NCBI GenBank assembly: GCA_021234155.1
Contig: JAJEKV010000261.1
Coordinates: forward strand, 1 to 64,000
DNA: 64,000 nt
Direction: 5' to 3'
From: Isoetes taiwanensis
Lineage: Eukaryota > Streptophyta > Lycopodiopsida > Isoetales > Isoetaceae
The notes under the pieces were generated by a model, which made no database searches, was not told the origin of the DNA, and worked only from the letters and a program-made list of their open reading frames with translations. The first letter of the stretch is position 1. The number at the start of each line of letters is the position of its first letter. Positions 45,641 to 57,985 of the stretch are shown piece after piece. The translations under genes were made by a program, and so were the position numbers.

Positions 45641-46354
45641 GGAGCATTACTAAGTAAGGTTACTAGGTATCTACCCCCCTTCCCAATACAAGAGGAGCAA
45701 ACATGATCAACCATCATCACATCCATCATATCATGGTAATCATCGTAAGAACATCTTAACCTAATCATACATATCTAACTTACAGTTAGGGTTCCTTGAT
45801 TAGGGTTCAAGATGTTCAACAAGGGTTCTAGGATGGCTCTACTCTAGATACAACATCAACCCATCCGGAGTGCTAACTTCGGATGAACTACTATGAACTC
45901 TACTCCACCTACCTGCTCCAGAAGCACTCCCTCCCAATCCTGGCGTCTCCATGCTCCTTGACGTGGTCGAAGCCGTGCTCCCTCCAAGATCGTGCACACA
46001 CTTCGGGGGCTGCTGCACCAGGCTATGCCACGACGAACGATGCTCGAAACGGGGTTTCGAGTGCATAGATGAGTCTCCAGGTGCTAGGGTTAGGAAAGAG
46101 GACTAGGGTTAGGGTTTGGGCCAACACATGGGATGCTACGTGGCACCAATGGGGTGGGGCCGTGTGGCGGTTTGCCTAATAGGATAAGGCCATGTAGAAA
46201 TGGGCCTTATCCTAAGGTTATCTAAGTTAAGCATTTAACTTAGATATGCACCCATGCCACTTCCTAAGGTATACAAGGCTACAAGGATAGACTTGTATAG
46301 TGACGGGTCCAGGAATATACGTATTTATAGCGTATATTCCCCTGGAACGTCACA
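45641..46354 (-). repeat. Ty3-gypsy 3' LTR (outer boundary unknown)
   Basis: On the minus strand it starts TGTGACGTTCCAGGGG at 46,354, immediately after a purine tract, and reads on through TATAAATACG and several ccctaaccctag-type phrases. No second LTR is present above 55 kb, so its length cannot be measured. It may extend to about 45 kb. Confidence 0.5.
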
Positions 46355-46367
46355 TTCTCCCCCCCTT
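46355..46367 (-). promoter_or_regulatory. Gypsy polypurine tract
   Basis: aagggggggagaa on the minus strand, directly abutting the LTR start TGTGAC, as in chromodomain gypsy elements. A perfect 8-bp stem (caatgctg/cagcattg, 46,372-46,391) lies just upstream. Confidence 0.75.
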
Positions 46368-46391
46368 AGGACAATGCTGTCCTCAGCATTG

Positions 46392-47007
46392 CGCTAAGGT
46401 GACGAACCTACACTATCCCTGCAAAACAACATAAGTATGCAACTTTAATTTAATTTAAATGATCAACTTCCTATTAAACAGTTAACTTGTCAAAAATTAG
46501 GCTATATTTGTACTTATACAAAATTATATAGCCTTAACAAGGTTATTCCCTATAATAAATCAAAACATTACTATAAGAGTTGTTAGGATTCATAATTTAA
46601 ATCTAAATCATGGTTCCCCCATCTTCTCGTAATGCGCCCCTCCTCGATGCTCGCTTCTCACTTGCCTGCATGAGTAGCACATTACGTTAGTTTAGTTAAT
46701 AATTGTGGTTTTAGGGGACCACCCCCCCTTACCTACCTCCTTGAGCCGAACTACTAGCTCAAGGTTACCCTACTACCTTGCACTCGATCATGGCCCTTTC
46801 GGATTTGAGCTTAAGGACCATTTAAGATGATCCTATCATCGCCCATGATCAAGTGCTACCTTGTACTCAATTACCCGGTGTCGAGTACTCCCCAGTGCAT
46901 CATGCCCCGAGGGTTTCAAGCTAGGGAACGTCTCACGATCCCATCATCGCGCATGATCACTTTAACCTTCACCATGACCCCCCTATGGTCAGGTGTGCGA
47001 GCCCCGC
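46392..47007 (-). other. Gypsy 3' untranslated region, proximal part
   Basis: Non-coding sequence between the tandem repeat and the purine tract. Short cct-rich phrases recall the tandem repeat (cccatcatcgc, catgatca) in decayed form. Confidence 0.5.
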
Positions 47008-47430
47008 ATCGTGGCATAGAGAGCATCCGACATATGTCCCATCATCGCCCACCATGCCTCACTTCCTCTCTCACATGACCCTATTGGTCATGCGCCCCTC
47101 TTGGTGCGTGTTGGCCTAGAGAATGCCTTAGGGGCGTATCCCATCATCGCCTACACGTTCCAAGGTTGTGGCAAATGCAGTCTACTAGCTAGAATACATA
47201 TGCCACTACTAAAGCATCATGGCATAGAGAGCATCCGACAGATGTCTCATCATCTCCCACCATGCTTCACTATCTCACTCACATGACCCTACTGGTCATG
47301 CGCACCTCTTGGTGCGTGTTGGCTAGAGAATGCCTTAGGGCGTATCCCATCATCGCCCACACGTTCCACGATTGTGGCACATGCACTCTACTAGCTAGAA
47401 TACACATGCTAGCACTAAGGCTAACTAAGA
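47008..47430. repeat. About 208-bp tandem repeat, two copies, in gypsy 3' UTR
   Basis: The unit from tggcatagagagcatccgaca (47,015) to about 47,215 repeats from 47,221 to about 47,430, sharing catgaccctactggtcatgcg-type inverted phrases and ggcgtatcccatcatcgcc. Tandem arrays between pol and the purine tract are common in plant gypsy elements. Confidence 0.85.
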
Positions 47431-47440
47431 ACACACTAAG

Positions 47441-47860
47441 CTAACCACCCGGCAAGTCGGCGTCGACAAGCTCGGAGACGACCCGCCTATCAAACTCCCT
47501 CATGAAGTCCGGGTATTGCTTCTCCAAATCCTGCTTCAATACCCAGGTCGTGTCTTCCACGGGCAAGTGCTTCCACTTGACCAAATATTGGAGGAACTGA
47601 GACCTCCTGGTCTTCTTGAATGACTTATCAAGAATCAATTCAGGCACAATTTCAACTTGTTCCTCCGTCATCTCCAACAAAGTTGGAGTATCCAAAACCT
47701 CCTCCGGGTTTCGAATGTGCTTCTTCAACAAGCTCACATGGAAGACTTTAAGGTGGGTAGGCAAGGCGAGCTTGTAGGTCTGGATTCCTACTTGCTTCAA
47801 AATTTTGAAGGGTCCTGCCCACCTAGGAGCAAGCTTCTTACAATTGCCGATGCGAAGCTT
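47441..47860 (-). pseudogene. Gypsy integrase C-terminus and chromodomain
   Basis: The 119-codon open frame 47,800-47,441 has the integrase end YKLALPTHLKVFHVSLLKKH followed by a chromodomain, LQYLVKWKHLPVEDTTWV with EKQYPDF. The chromodomain of chromoviruses directs insertion to marked chromatin, and its aromatic-cage positions (Y, W, W) look kept. This part lies at the 3' end of pol on the minus strand, downstream of the triplicated block. It is open but cut off from the rest by frameshifts near 47,830. Confidence 0.85.
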
Positions 47861-48143
47861 CCCTTGCTTGACCTTTACTTGAGCCCAACTTTATCTCTCA
47901 CAACGAAACAACTCTCGAGGAGATATATGTCTATCTGCTAGACTCTTCAGATGTGCCTTTGTTGTTTGAAGATATTCTCGCACTTCTACCATAAATTGCT
48001 GCGTATCTGCTGTCGTTGTTGAGAAACTTCCACCTTGGGCACTAGATTATGCCACATAACTAGAGTCAAACATTGATAACTGTAACTGATCATGGAGGAG
48101 ACACCTTCGATGCCTTTTGCTTCGTATTAGTATACGTAACTCG
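47861..48143 (-). pseudogene. Gypsy integrase, distal core fragment
   Basis: Connects the triplicated block to the chromodomain. Integrase residues (LERTLRNYDWNKQSKWVDYI at 48,200-48,141) run into short broken frames with a DEVA/YFAP-like feel. Heavily decayed. Confidence 0.45.
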
Positions 48144-49976
48144 ACCAGGTGGATGTAATCGACCCATTTGGATTGCTTGTTCCAATCATAGTTTCTCAAC
48201 GTTCTCTCCAAAATTGCATTGGTGCGGTCTATTTGCCCATTTGACTGCAAATGATAAGCAAAACTCATCCACAAGTTGGTGCGGCTCGTGTTGAAGAAGT
48301 CTTGCTAAACATCGCTAAAGAACTTCGGATCTCTATTGGTGATGATCGACCTGTGCATTCCATGCAACCTAAAAAAAAACTTCTTATGTAGACCATACGG
48401 CTAGATCCAAAGCCGTATCTATGGTGTGGCATGGCAAGTATGTGCCCTTTTGATAAGTTATATACCACAACCATCAAGGCTTCAAAGCTTCTTGTTGGCC
48501 TTGGAAGGCTCGTTATGAAAACTATGCTGATGATTTCCCACTTGGCGTCTGGCACCGCCCAAGGTTCCAAAACTCCTGGAATTTGAAGTTGTTATGCCTT
48601 TGTCTGCTGACACAACTGGCATTCTTGGATATACCTGACTATATGCTTCTTCATGTCCGGCCAGAAGTAGCTACTTTTAATCTTGAAGTAGGCCTTTATA
48701 AATTTTGCATGGCCGGAAATAGGGCTATTATGCGTGTCATGGAAGATTTTTCTTACTCCTGATGCTTTAAGTACGCATAGTTGTTCTTTGATATTAAAGA
48801 TTACCCTCCTTTTTAAAATATTTGAAGGTTTCTCTTTCTTAATCCATCCTTGCACTCTTGCAAAGACTAGCCCATATGTGCTTGAACTCCATGTTGGGGG
48901 AGATGGCTTCTTCTATCTTCTTGCTGAATTCGCTTGCTGAAGTGGAGATGGCATTGCAAATTGATGCTTTCAAAAGCTTGCCAATAAGTGGCGACATCTT
49001 AGCATCTCCATGACTTCTCTCAATTGGGCTACATGGTCTTCCATTAATTTGCTGTAGATCACGATGTTGTTGAAGAGAGATTGATGACGAACTCGTCCAA
49101 GAAAATCTTCGAAGATGTCGTTTCTCGAATGCATACAAGTTGGTGGAGCATTCCATAGACTCAGGGGCATTACTGTGAAGTCATAGTGCCCATACCGTGT
49201 TCTGAATGAGTCTTATAATTATCTTCCCCCTTCATCTTTATTTGATGATTGCCCGAGCTTAAATCGATTTTGTAGAAGAATCTTGCTTCTTGGGGCTGAT
49301 CTATTATGTCGTTTGCTTGTTGAGCTGCCCATGGTTGATATACATCTTTAGACTTCCCTCCTGGCCGAAAGGATCCCAAGTCGATCAACTCTTACAACTG
49401 TGTCTTGAGCTCTGCTAGCTCAGAAGTGCTGATTCTATAAAGAGCCTTGCTGATCGGCTCTGTATCTAGAGCAAGAGTGATTTCAGACCCTACGCCTCTA
49501 TAGAGCAAAAGCTCTCAAATTTCATCAGGAGGTATATCATGGGACTTCTTGATTAACTTAGAATTTGGCCAAGGCAACTGTTCCGGAGTAGCATCTTCCT
49601 TCTTACTCTTGTGGTCGGGGTCGACGACTTATAGCTTAAGTATGCACGACCTCATTCCTCGTGATGCACTTCACAAGGTACTTTACTTAATTTAAATTAT
49701 AAGGTACTTGCCCTTTGATGCTAGGATAACATCTCTTGCTTATGATAATCAATTATTGCCTTAGCCGGCTTTAATATTGCATGTCTATTATGAGGTCATA
49801 ATTGCCAATGTACATAAGTTGGTGCCAATGCTCTACTTTGCTCCGCTTAAGGTTGATGTCGAACTTGACTCTTGTTCCATTGGTGCTGCTAATTACTAGG
49901 CTTGCTATAATTACTGGTCTAGATTTAGACTTAAGAGCCTTGCTCTTAAAGATGTCCGCCATCTAGGAGGTGCAAG
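48144..49976 (-). pseudogene. Gypsy PR-RT-INT block, tandem unit 1
   Basis: From high to low coordinate: protease C-terminus (MYIGNYDLIIDMQY), RT (FFYKIDLSSGNHQIKMKGED, MPLSLWNAPPT, SLFNNIVIYSK), a jump without RNase H, then integrase zinc region (KIFHDTHNSPISGHAKF, YIQECQLCQQTKA), integrase core (WEIISIVFITSLPRPTRSFE, AYHLQSNGQIDRTNAILER). Frameshifts separate all parts. The RT catalytic DD is NN. Nearly identical to the two units above it. Confidence 0.9.
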
Positions 49977-51817
49977 ACCAGGTGGATGTAATCGACCCAT
50001 TTGGATTGCTTGTTCCAATCATAGTTTCTCAACGTTCTCTCCAAAATTGCATTGGTGCGGTCTATTTGCCCATTTGACTGCAAATGATAAGCAAAACTCA
50101 TCCACAAGTTGGTGCGGCTCGTGTTGAAGAAGTCTTGCTAAACATCGCTAAAGAACTTCGGATCTCTATTGGTGATGATCGACCTGTGCATTCCATGCAA
50201 CCTAAAAAAAAACTTCTTATGTAGACCACACGGCTAGATCCAAAGCCGAATCTATGGTGTGGCATGGCAAGTATGTGCCCTTTTGATAAGTTATATACCA
50301 CAACCATCAAGGCTTCAAAGCTTCTTGTTGGCCTTGGAAGGCTCAAGTTATGAAAACTATCTTTGATGACTTCCCACTTGGCGCCCGGCAATTGGCCAAG
50401 GTTCCAAAACTCCGGAATTTGAAGTTGTTATGCCTTTGTCTGCTGACACAACTGGCATTCTTGGATATACCTGACTATATGCTTCTTCATGTCCGGCCAG
50501 AAGTAGCTACTTTTAATCTTGAAGTAGGCCTTTAATTTATAAATTTTGCATGGCCGGAAATAGGGCTATTATGCGTGTCATGGAAGATTTTTCTTACTCC
50601 TGATGCTTTAAGTACGCATAGTTGTTCTTTGATATTGAAGATTACCCTCCTTTTTAAAATATTTGAAGGTTTCTCTTTCTTAATCCATCCTTGCACTCTT
50701 GCAAAGACTAGCCCATATGTGCTTGAACTCCATGTTGGGGGAGATGGCTTCTTCTATCTTCTTGCTGAATTCGCTTGCTGAAGTGGAGATGGCATTGCAA
50801 ATTGATGCTTTCAAAAGCTTGCCAATAAGTGGCGACGTCTTAGCATCTCCATGACTTCTCTCAATTGGGCTACATGGTCTTCCATTAATTTGCCGGAGAT
50901 CACGATGTTGTTGAAGAGAGATTGATGACGAACTCGTCCAAGAAAATCTTCGAAGATGTCGTTCCTCGAATGCATACAAGTTGGTGGAGCATTCCATAGA
51001 CTCAGGGGCATTACTGTGAAGTCATAGTGCCCATACCGTGTTCTGAATGAGTCTTATAATTATCTTCCCCCTTCATCTTTATTTGATGATTGCCCGAGCT
51101 TAAATCGATTTTGTAGAAGAATCTTGCTTCTTGGGGCTGATCTATTATGTCGTTTGCTTGTTGAGCTGCCCATGGTTGATATACATCTTTAGACTTCCCT
51201 CCTGGCCGAAAGGATCCCAAGTCGATCAACTCTTACAACTGTGTCTTGAGCTCTGCTAGCTCAGAAGTGCTGATTCTATAAAGAGCCTTGCTGATCGGCT
51301 CTGTATCTAGAGCAAGAGTGATTTCAGACCCTACGCCTCTATAGAGCAAAAGCTCTCAAATTTCATCAGGAGGTATATCATGGGACTTCTTGATTAACTT
51401 AGAATTTGGCCAAGGCAACTGTTCCGGAGTAGCATCTTCCTTCTTACTCTTGTGGTCGGGGTCGACGACTTATAGCTTAAGTATGCACGACCTCATTCCT
51501 CGTGATGCACTTCACAAGGTACTTTACTTAATTTAAATTATAAGGTACTTGCCCTTTGATGCTAGGATAACATCTCTTGCTTATGATAATCAATTATTGC
51601 CTTAGCCGGCTTTAATATTGCATGTCTATTATGAGGTCATAGTTGCCAATGTACATAAGTTGGTGCCGATGCTCTACTTTGCTCCGCTTAAGGTTGATGT
51701 CGAACTTGACTCTTGTTCCATTCGTGCTGCTAATTACTTGGCTTGCTATAATTACTGGTCTAGATTTAGACTTAAGAGTCTTGCTCTTAAAGATGTCCGC
51801 CATCTAGGAGGTGCAAG
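49977..51817 (-). pseudogene. Gypsy PR-RT-INT block, tandem unit 2
   Basis: Same domain order and length (1,841 bases) as unit 1. The junction is gtgcaag|accaggtgg at both sides. Distinguishing changes: ctcaagttatg and cgcccggcaattggcc near 50,345-50,395, an extra ttaat near 50,532, and SLFNNIVISGK in the RT. It shares some other changes with unit 3 against unit 1 (gcgacgtc, cacacggc). Confidence 0.9.
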
Positions 51818-53654
51818 ACCAGGTGGATGTAATCGACCCATTTGGATTGCTTGTTCCAATCATAGTTTCTCAACGTTCTCTCCAAAATTGCATTGGTGCG
51901 GTCTATTTGCCCATTTGACTGCAAATGATAAGCAAAACTCATCCACAAGTTGGTGCGGCTCGTGTTGAAGAAGTCTTGCTAAACATCGCTAAAGAACTTC
52001 GGATCTCTATTGGTGATGATCGACCTGTGCATTCCATGCAACCTAAAAAAAAACTTCTTATGTAGACCACACGGCTAGATCCAAAGCCGTATCTATGGTG
52101 TGGCATGGCAAGTATGTGCCCTTTTGATAAGTTATATACCACAACCATCAAGGCTTCAAAGCTTCTTGTTGGCCTTGGAAGGCTCGTTATGAAAACTATG
52201 CTGATGACTTCCCACTTGGCGTCTGGCACCGCCCAAGGTTCCAAAACTCCTGGAATTTGAAGTTGTTATGCCTTTGTCTGCTGACACAACTGGCATTCTT
52301 GGATATACCTGACTATATGCTTCTTCATGTCCGGCCAGAAGTAGCTACTTTTAATCTTGAAGTAGGCCTTTATAAATTTTGCATGGCCGGAAATAGGGCT
52401 ATTATGCGTGTCATGGAAGATTTTTCTTACTCCTGATGCTTTAAGTACGCATAGTTGTTCTTTGATATTAAAGATTACCCTCCTTTTTAAAATATTTGAA
52501 GGTTTCTCTTTCTTAATCCATCCTTGCACTCTTGCAAAGACTAGCCCATATGTGCTTGAACTCCATGTTGGGGGAGATGGCTTCTTCTATCTTCTTGCTG
52601 AATTCGCTTGCTGAAGTGGAGATGGCATTGCAAATTGATGCTTTCAAAAGCTTGCCAATAAGTGGCGACGTCTTAGCATCTCCATGACTTCTCTCAATTG
52701 GGCTACATGGTCTTCCATTAATTTGCTGTAGATCACGATGTTGTTGAAGAGAGATTGATGACGAACTCGTCCAAGAAAATCTTCGAAGATGTCGTTTCTC
52801 GAATGCATACAAGTTGGTGGAGCATTCCATAGACTCAGGGGCATTACTGTGAAGTCATAGTGCCCATACCGTGTTCTGAATGAGTCTTATAATTATCTTC
52901 CCCCTTCATCTTTATTTGATGATTGCCCGAGCTTAAATCGATTTTGTAGAAGAATCTTGCTTCTTGGGGCTGATCTATTATGTCGCTTTTGCTTGTTGAG
53001 CTGCCCATGGTTGATATACATCTTTAGACTTCCCTCCTGGGCCGTATAAAGGATCCCAAGTCGATCAACTTACAATCAACGTGTCTTGAGCTCGCTAGCT
53101 CGGAAGTGTTGATTCTATAAAGAGCCTTGCCGATCGCTCAGATCTAGAGCAAGAGTGATTTCAGACCCTACGCCCCTATAGAGCAAAAGCTCTCAAATTT
53201 CATCAGGAGGTATATCATGGGACTTCTTGATTAACTTAGAATTTGGCCAAGGCAACTGTTCCGGAGTAGCATCTTCCTTCTTACTCTTGTGGTCGGGGTC
53301 GACGACTTATAGCTTAAGCATGCACGACCTCATTCCTCGTGATGCACTTCACAAGGTACTTTACTTAATTCAAATTATAAGGTACTTGCCCTTTGATGCT
53401 AGGATAACATCTCTTGCTTATGATAATCAATTATTGCCTTAGCCGGCTTTAATATTGCATGTCTATTATGAGGTCATAGTTGCCAATGTACATAAGTTGG
53501 TGCCGATGCTCTACTTTGCTCCGCTTAAGGTTGATGTCGAACTTGACTCTTGTTCCATTGGTGCTGCTAATTACTTGGCTTGCTATAATTACTGGTCTAG
53601 ATTTAGACTTAAGAGTCTTGCTCTTAAAGATGTCCGCCATCTAGGAGGTGCAAG
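51818..53654 (-). pseudogene. Gypsy PR-RT-INT block, tandem unit 3
   Basis: The third copy. It resembles unit 1 in the integrase-core indels (ctcgttatg, cgtctggcaccgcc) but unit 2 at other sites. A cluster of about ten differences against both other units lies at 52,984-53,150. It ends at gtgcaag, beyond which (53,655) the sequence is unique. Confidence 0.9.
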
Positions 53655-55320
53655 GTTACAGGTTAAAGAATTACTTACATAAATCGTATGGCCAAGTTTA
53701 GTAAGCATGACCTTACCTTTGGGCACACATAAAACTATGTAATTAAATAATTATTCTTGTTTTAGATCTAATCTATACTCTAGGATCTCCCCTTTCTTAA
53801 TTATTACCCTCTTGAAATAGTCCCACCTTTGAGTTGATGCCATCTAAGAAGTTGGCCGGACTTATTAGATTGCTTCCCTTCATTTGGTCGGATTATTCCT
53901 TATGCTATAGAAGTACTCGTCATATACATGGTCGACGGTTATCCTATTATTGAATCTTTCTTAGCGAGGTGATCAAGCTCACGAAGAGGTTCCAATATGT
54001 TGGATATCTGCCAGCAATGTATACAATTATTGTACTTCATACATTTTTCTTCCCAATCCTTGAAGCTTTGCTCAATTCTTGGTCCCATCTTTCTAAAAGA
54101 AATGACAAAAATCTACTCGAAATTTTGTCCCCATCCCATCATGGATGTTATCACCTATAATTCTAAGATATTCAACTATCTGATAGGTCCTCTAGCTTGC
54201 TCACAGCTGGTGTAGTCGTTAGTCGTTGGAGTAGCAAGGCGATGATCCATAATTTGTTGAAAAGAATCTGGTCTCCTTGGAGTTGTTGTATAATCATTCA
54301 AGTGCCCTACTTTCTTTTATTGAACATATTCTGACTCTGCTCGTCCTTAATGTTGATGCTGACTACCTTTATTAAAATTATCCCTCTTAGTGGATTTGAT
54401 GATGTAGCGGCGATGTAAGGCTCGGTGTCGCATCCCCAAGGCTTGAAAGTAATGTTCACCACTGTGTAGAATCTTTCGTGTTTGACTCATCTGCCTTGAA
54501 GGTTACGAGATTTGAGGATGATTCTTCTAACTCCTGAATTGATATTGTTGTGTTGACCTTGTCGATTCGATTCTTCGTCCTGCTGGTCGCATGCTGTTAT
54601 TATAAGGCTGATGATAATGTTGAGTACTTTACCACTTCTAACTGTGCAACTTCTTTTTCTAAGAGAAGTTTATTTGCATCCATCTGCAGGGACTAATCTT
54701 GACTGATCAATTAATAATGCTGGTATTTGGTCCCCCATGGTGCCTCTTCTTGATGGTGTTTGACCTCCATCTCTAAGGTGGCAGATCGAAGATCATCACG
54801 ATCTTGAGATGGTGCTTGCCGAGGTTGATGTAGCTACTCTGAAGTATCGGGGCTGATAAGGAAGAAGTTTGTTGCAATGTCGCCATATTCCTATTCCTGA
54901 GTAGCCCACCCTTGCTGGCTTGTAATACCTCCTTAGTCAAAGCATGTTTGCTTGAAGTCCAAATCTGACTACTATGGCCTGGATATCTGTGATAGTTGCC
55001 CTTCCTAGGAGGTACGTCCAGTCTCATCCTTTAGGGCTCTTGATATCATAAGTCGATGAAGTCGTCTACTTGTTGGTGGCGTGGTTGTGACATTAGTCAT
55101 TGATGTGGGGCCCTTCCTCGAGACAATATGGCACTTGGGGAATATCCTTGACTAGGAGATGTTCCTCCCTAATGTGATCAATTTTATAAGTGCCATGATG
55201 CCCCTTCGGGTCATTTGCATAGCCGCCTTGGCAATTCTTGTGTCTAATCTTAATGTCGCAATCGTCCTTCCTATAGGCTCCTTTATTATTTATGTTCAAG
55301 GGCTTCCTGTACACCATCTT
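53655..55320 (-). pseudogene. Probable gypsy gag region, strongly decayed
   Basis: On the minus strand upstream of the protease, frames at 55,317-55,093 and 55,027-54,773 are rich in Lys, His and Cys (CDIKIRHKNCQGGYANDPKG; LDVPPRKGNYHRYPGHSSQ). A zinc-knuckle-like Cys-His stretch and a basic Gln/Ser-rich stretch fit a gag protein in position, but no motif is complete. No 5' LTR was found beyond it. Confidence 0.35.
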
Positions 55321-57170
55321 GGCCTTTGATTTGCTGGAAGTTTCCTCCGTGAAGGTTGCCCTCCGCTTTCAATTAGTTGATGTTTCGAAAGTGGCTCCTT
55401 TGTCGAGGCTCAGCGGATCTGCAATGAAGGTTCTCCTGACCTATTTGACTGCGCTAAAGTGCACAAGGCAACAAATACTACCACAACAACAATTACTTAT
55501 GTCTACTTACTCTACAAACCCTATTTTTATACCTTTATCCACTCTACCTCAAATGACCCACTTGGCATTTGACACTTTACTAGGCACTGAGAAAGGTACT
55601 AATTTACTGTTATGGGGCGGTAGAAGGAGACTCATTCACTGGGTGTACTTGGTGTGTTAGACTAAATTACCTAGATAGGATGAATTCCTAGATAATTATA
55701 TATGATAAAATTTGGCCGGGCTTTGTGCAACCCTTTTGTCTAACCCTTGTAAGTTTCAGAAATTGTACTTTGCAAGTGCTCAAGGCTCAAATAAAGATTT
55801 GATGTTGGGCATTTGTACGTATCAACCCATGATTGTGCGTACATGCCTTTAATTCTAAATAGTCCATTATTATTTTGGAAGTTACTGATTATTGATGATA
55901 GCGGTGGATTAGAGATGTCATTTTTTGCGTGTCAATCTATGTATAATTTTTGCAAAAGTTCTGCCACAAAATGCAGGGGATCACCATCGAGTAATTGGAA
56001 CCCAAATGGAATAGGCAAATTGGGACATGCGCAGTCGGCAACCCAATCAAAAAGAGTGAAGACAAAGCGGAACTGGGCCCCAATGCAATCTCGGTAGTCG
56101 AACTCAAATGTGACTTGAGTAAAGGGCCATATCAATGTTGAATAGAAGTTTTAAAGGGGGTTTACAATTTGGTCCTCAACCTTGCGGAAGATGAACCTAG
56201 AAAAAATCTCCTTTGAGATGTTAATATTGCAAGTTTGGGAATTCTTATGTTTTAAAGGCATATTCTTGGGTTCTGCATATATGGACAATCTTACGAAATA
56301 TATGCATGTTTGTGCATAATGACATAAGACGTCTATAATGTGTGTCACGGTGTTTGTAACTCACTCTTTTGGATGTTCCTAAATTCGCATAACGTTTGTG
56401 TACAAACCACATGAACATTTTTTGCACGTATAAGCGTTATCGGTTACGGCTTTCTCGGTTTGTGTCTGACTAAGATGGTGTTTTTGCAGGCAGTCAAACC
56501 ACACATGTGACTTGAAAGTTATAACCTATTTGAATTTGGCAAGTGAATGTTATATGGTCAACAAATTCTTATCATATCGTATTAGTTCATCCACTTATCC
56601 ATGAAGACTCCTTAAGTTTATGAAATTCTTGAAGCAGTGATAACAGCATAGCTAAGGCACCAAACCTATATTTTGTTCAAAATGGGTCACCAATGGATGG
56701 GCAGATGTTTGTGCTAAAGAGCTATGTAACAACGTATAAAAGTTCCACATGCGTTCAGTATTGAGGAAGGTGGGATCATATTATGTCTCAAAAAAAAAAA
56801 AAAAAAAAAAAAAAGTTTTAAGAGATGTTAAATTGTAAGCACAAAGGTGGGATTACGTTGTATCTCAAAGGAAAAGGAAGTAAATGGGAAATTATTTCAC
56901 AGGCCATTGATGTGAGCTTGCATATATCCTAAACGATAAGTTTTAATGGTTAAGAGGTGATATGTATAGGCTAGGCACATCTTCCCTTATCCTTCATATG
57001 TAATTCTTATTGGGAAGAATCAATAAGAATATACCCCAATGATTCCTGCGTCATCGGGCAAAAAATCAGGAAAACCAATAAAAAAAAAAAATCCTCTCAG
57101 AGCGACAAGAGGAACTCGGGTTTATAGCTTTAACGCTGCTCTTTAGGTGGCTTTCATGGCATAGCCTTTA
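55321..57170. other. Unassigned sequence with A-run and a short direct repeat
   Basis: A 122-codon plus frame (55,292-55,660) and others are without domains. A run of about 25 A sits at 56,789-56,813. The phrases aaggtgggatcatattatgtctcaaa (56,767) and aaggtgggattacgttgtatctcaaa (56,844) flank it, so a tailed retroposon or slippage product is possible. A second A-run lies at 57,080-57,090. Confidence 0.4.
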
Positions 57171-57189
57171 CAATGTATAATTTTCTGTC

Positions 57190-57985
57190 AAAACCGACTT
57201 GGCAGACACAGTGCGTTGTTCTATCTCAAAGCAATTGCTTTCCAAATGCCTGATCAGAGTCCATGCAATTCACGGGTATATACAGGATCTTCTTCTCCAA
57301 CAAGGTATGTTTTCTATGCTTTTAAAATCCACCCAATTCTCTAAATGGCGGCAAATGCGATTCTGCGCAGGTTTGAGATCATGGTTCTATGGGCATATCT
57401 TCCTTGAGATACCCTTCAGGGTTGTCTTTGATAGCATGCCGGTTCGAAGCTCGCATCTTGGAATGCAATGATCAGAGGATATGGCATGAACCATGAGGCT
57501 CACATGGCCGTGAAATGTTTTCGAGGGATGTCCGAACAGGGCATAAAGCCAGATTCTATAACATGCCGGCCTGTTATTTCAGGGTCAGGAGTATTTCAAA
57601 GCAATGAGGGAAGAATTTGATATTCCACCAACAATCGATCACTTTACTTGCATGATTGATCTTCTTGCACGGTCTGGACACCTTAATGAAGCCAGGGAAA
57701 TGGTAGAGACAGTACCATGACAATTATGCAGAACCAGAACTAGGACTGCGATGTTTTGAAGAGCTAATCCAGATACATTCCAATAATGCTGCTGCTTACG
57801 CGCCCATGACAAACATCTATGCTAGTCTCAGTAGGTGGGATGAGAATAGAAGAGCTCCGAAAATGTGCAAGGGTCTTTTATAGAAGTGAATAACAAGATG
57901 CTTAGATTTGTAGTTGGTGGTAATCAAGTTTATGAATTTCAGGAAGTAGAATGTATAACAGTTGCCACAATGCAGGTGAACTCAT
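57190..57985 (+). pseudogene. PPR protein, C-terminal (E/E+ type) remnant
   Basis: Pieces in order: VHAIHGYIQDLLLQQG near 57,260; VVFDSMPVRSS near 57,421; GQEYFKAMREEFDI, then HFTCMIDLLARSGHLNEARE and MVETVP at 57,582-57,717; ELGLRCFEELIQIHSNNAAA and YAPMTNIYASLSRWDENR near 57,738-57,850; and IEVNNKMLRFVVGGNQVYEF near 57,880-57,940. These are the last PPR repeats, E and E+ motifs of an organelle RNA-editing type protein. At least three frameshifts or stops break it. It lacks a DYW domain and the N-terminal repeats, so it is a fragment. Confidence 0.85.

Noticed and set aside
46084-46120. tagggttagggttt as a telomere-type sequence
   Set aside because: Only two or three degenerate units occur, inside a gypsy LTR where ccctaa phrases are common.
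48144-53654. Three independent gypsy insertions
   Set aside because: The units share exact junctions and have no LTRs or unique flanks between them, so they are tandem copies of one internal segment.
55292-55660. 122-codon plus-strand ORF as a gene
   Set aside because: It lies antisense to the probable gypsy gag region and has no domain.
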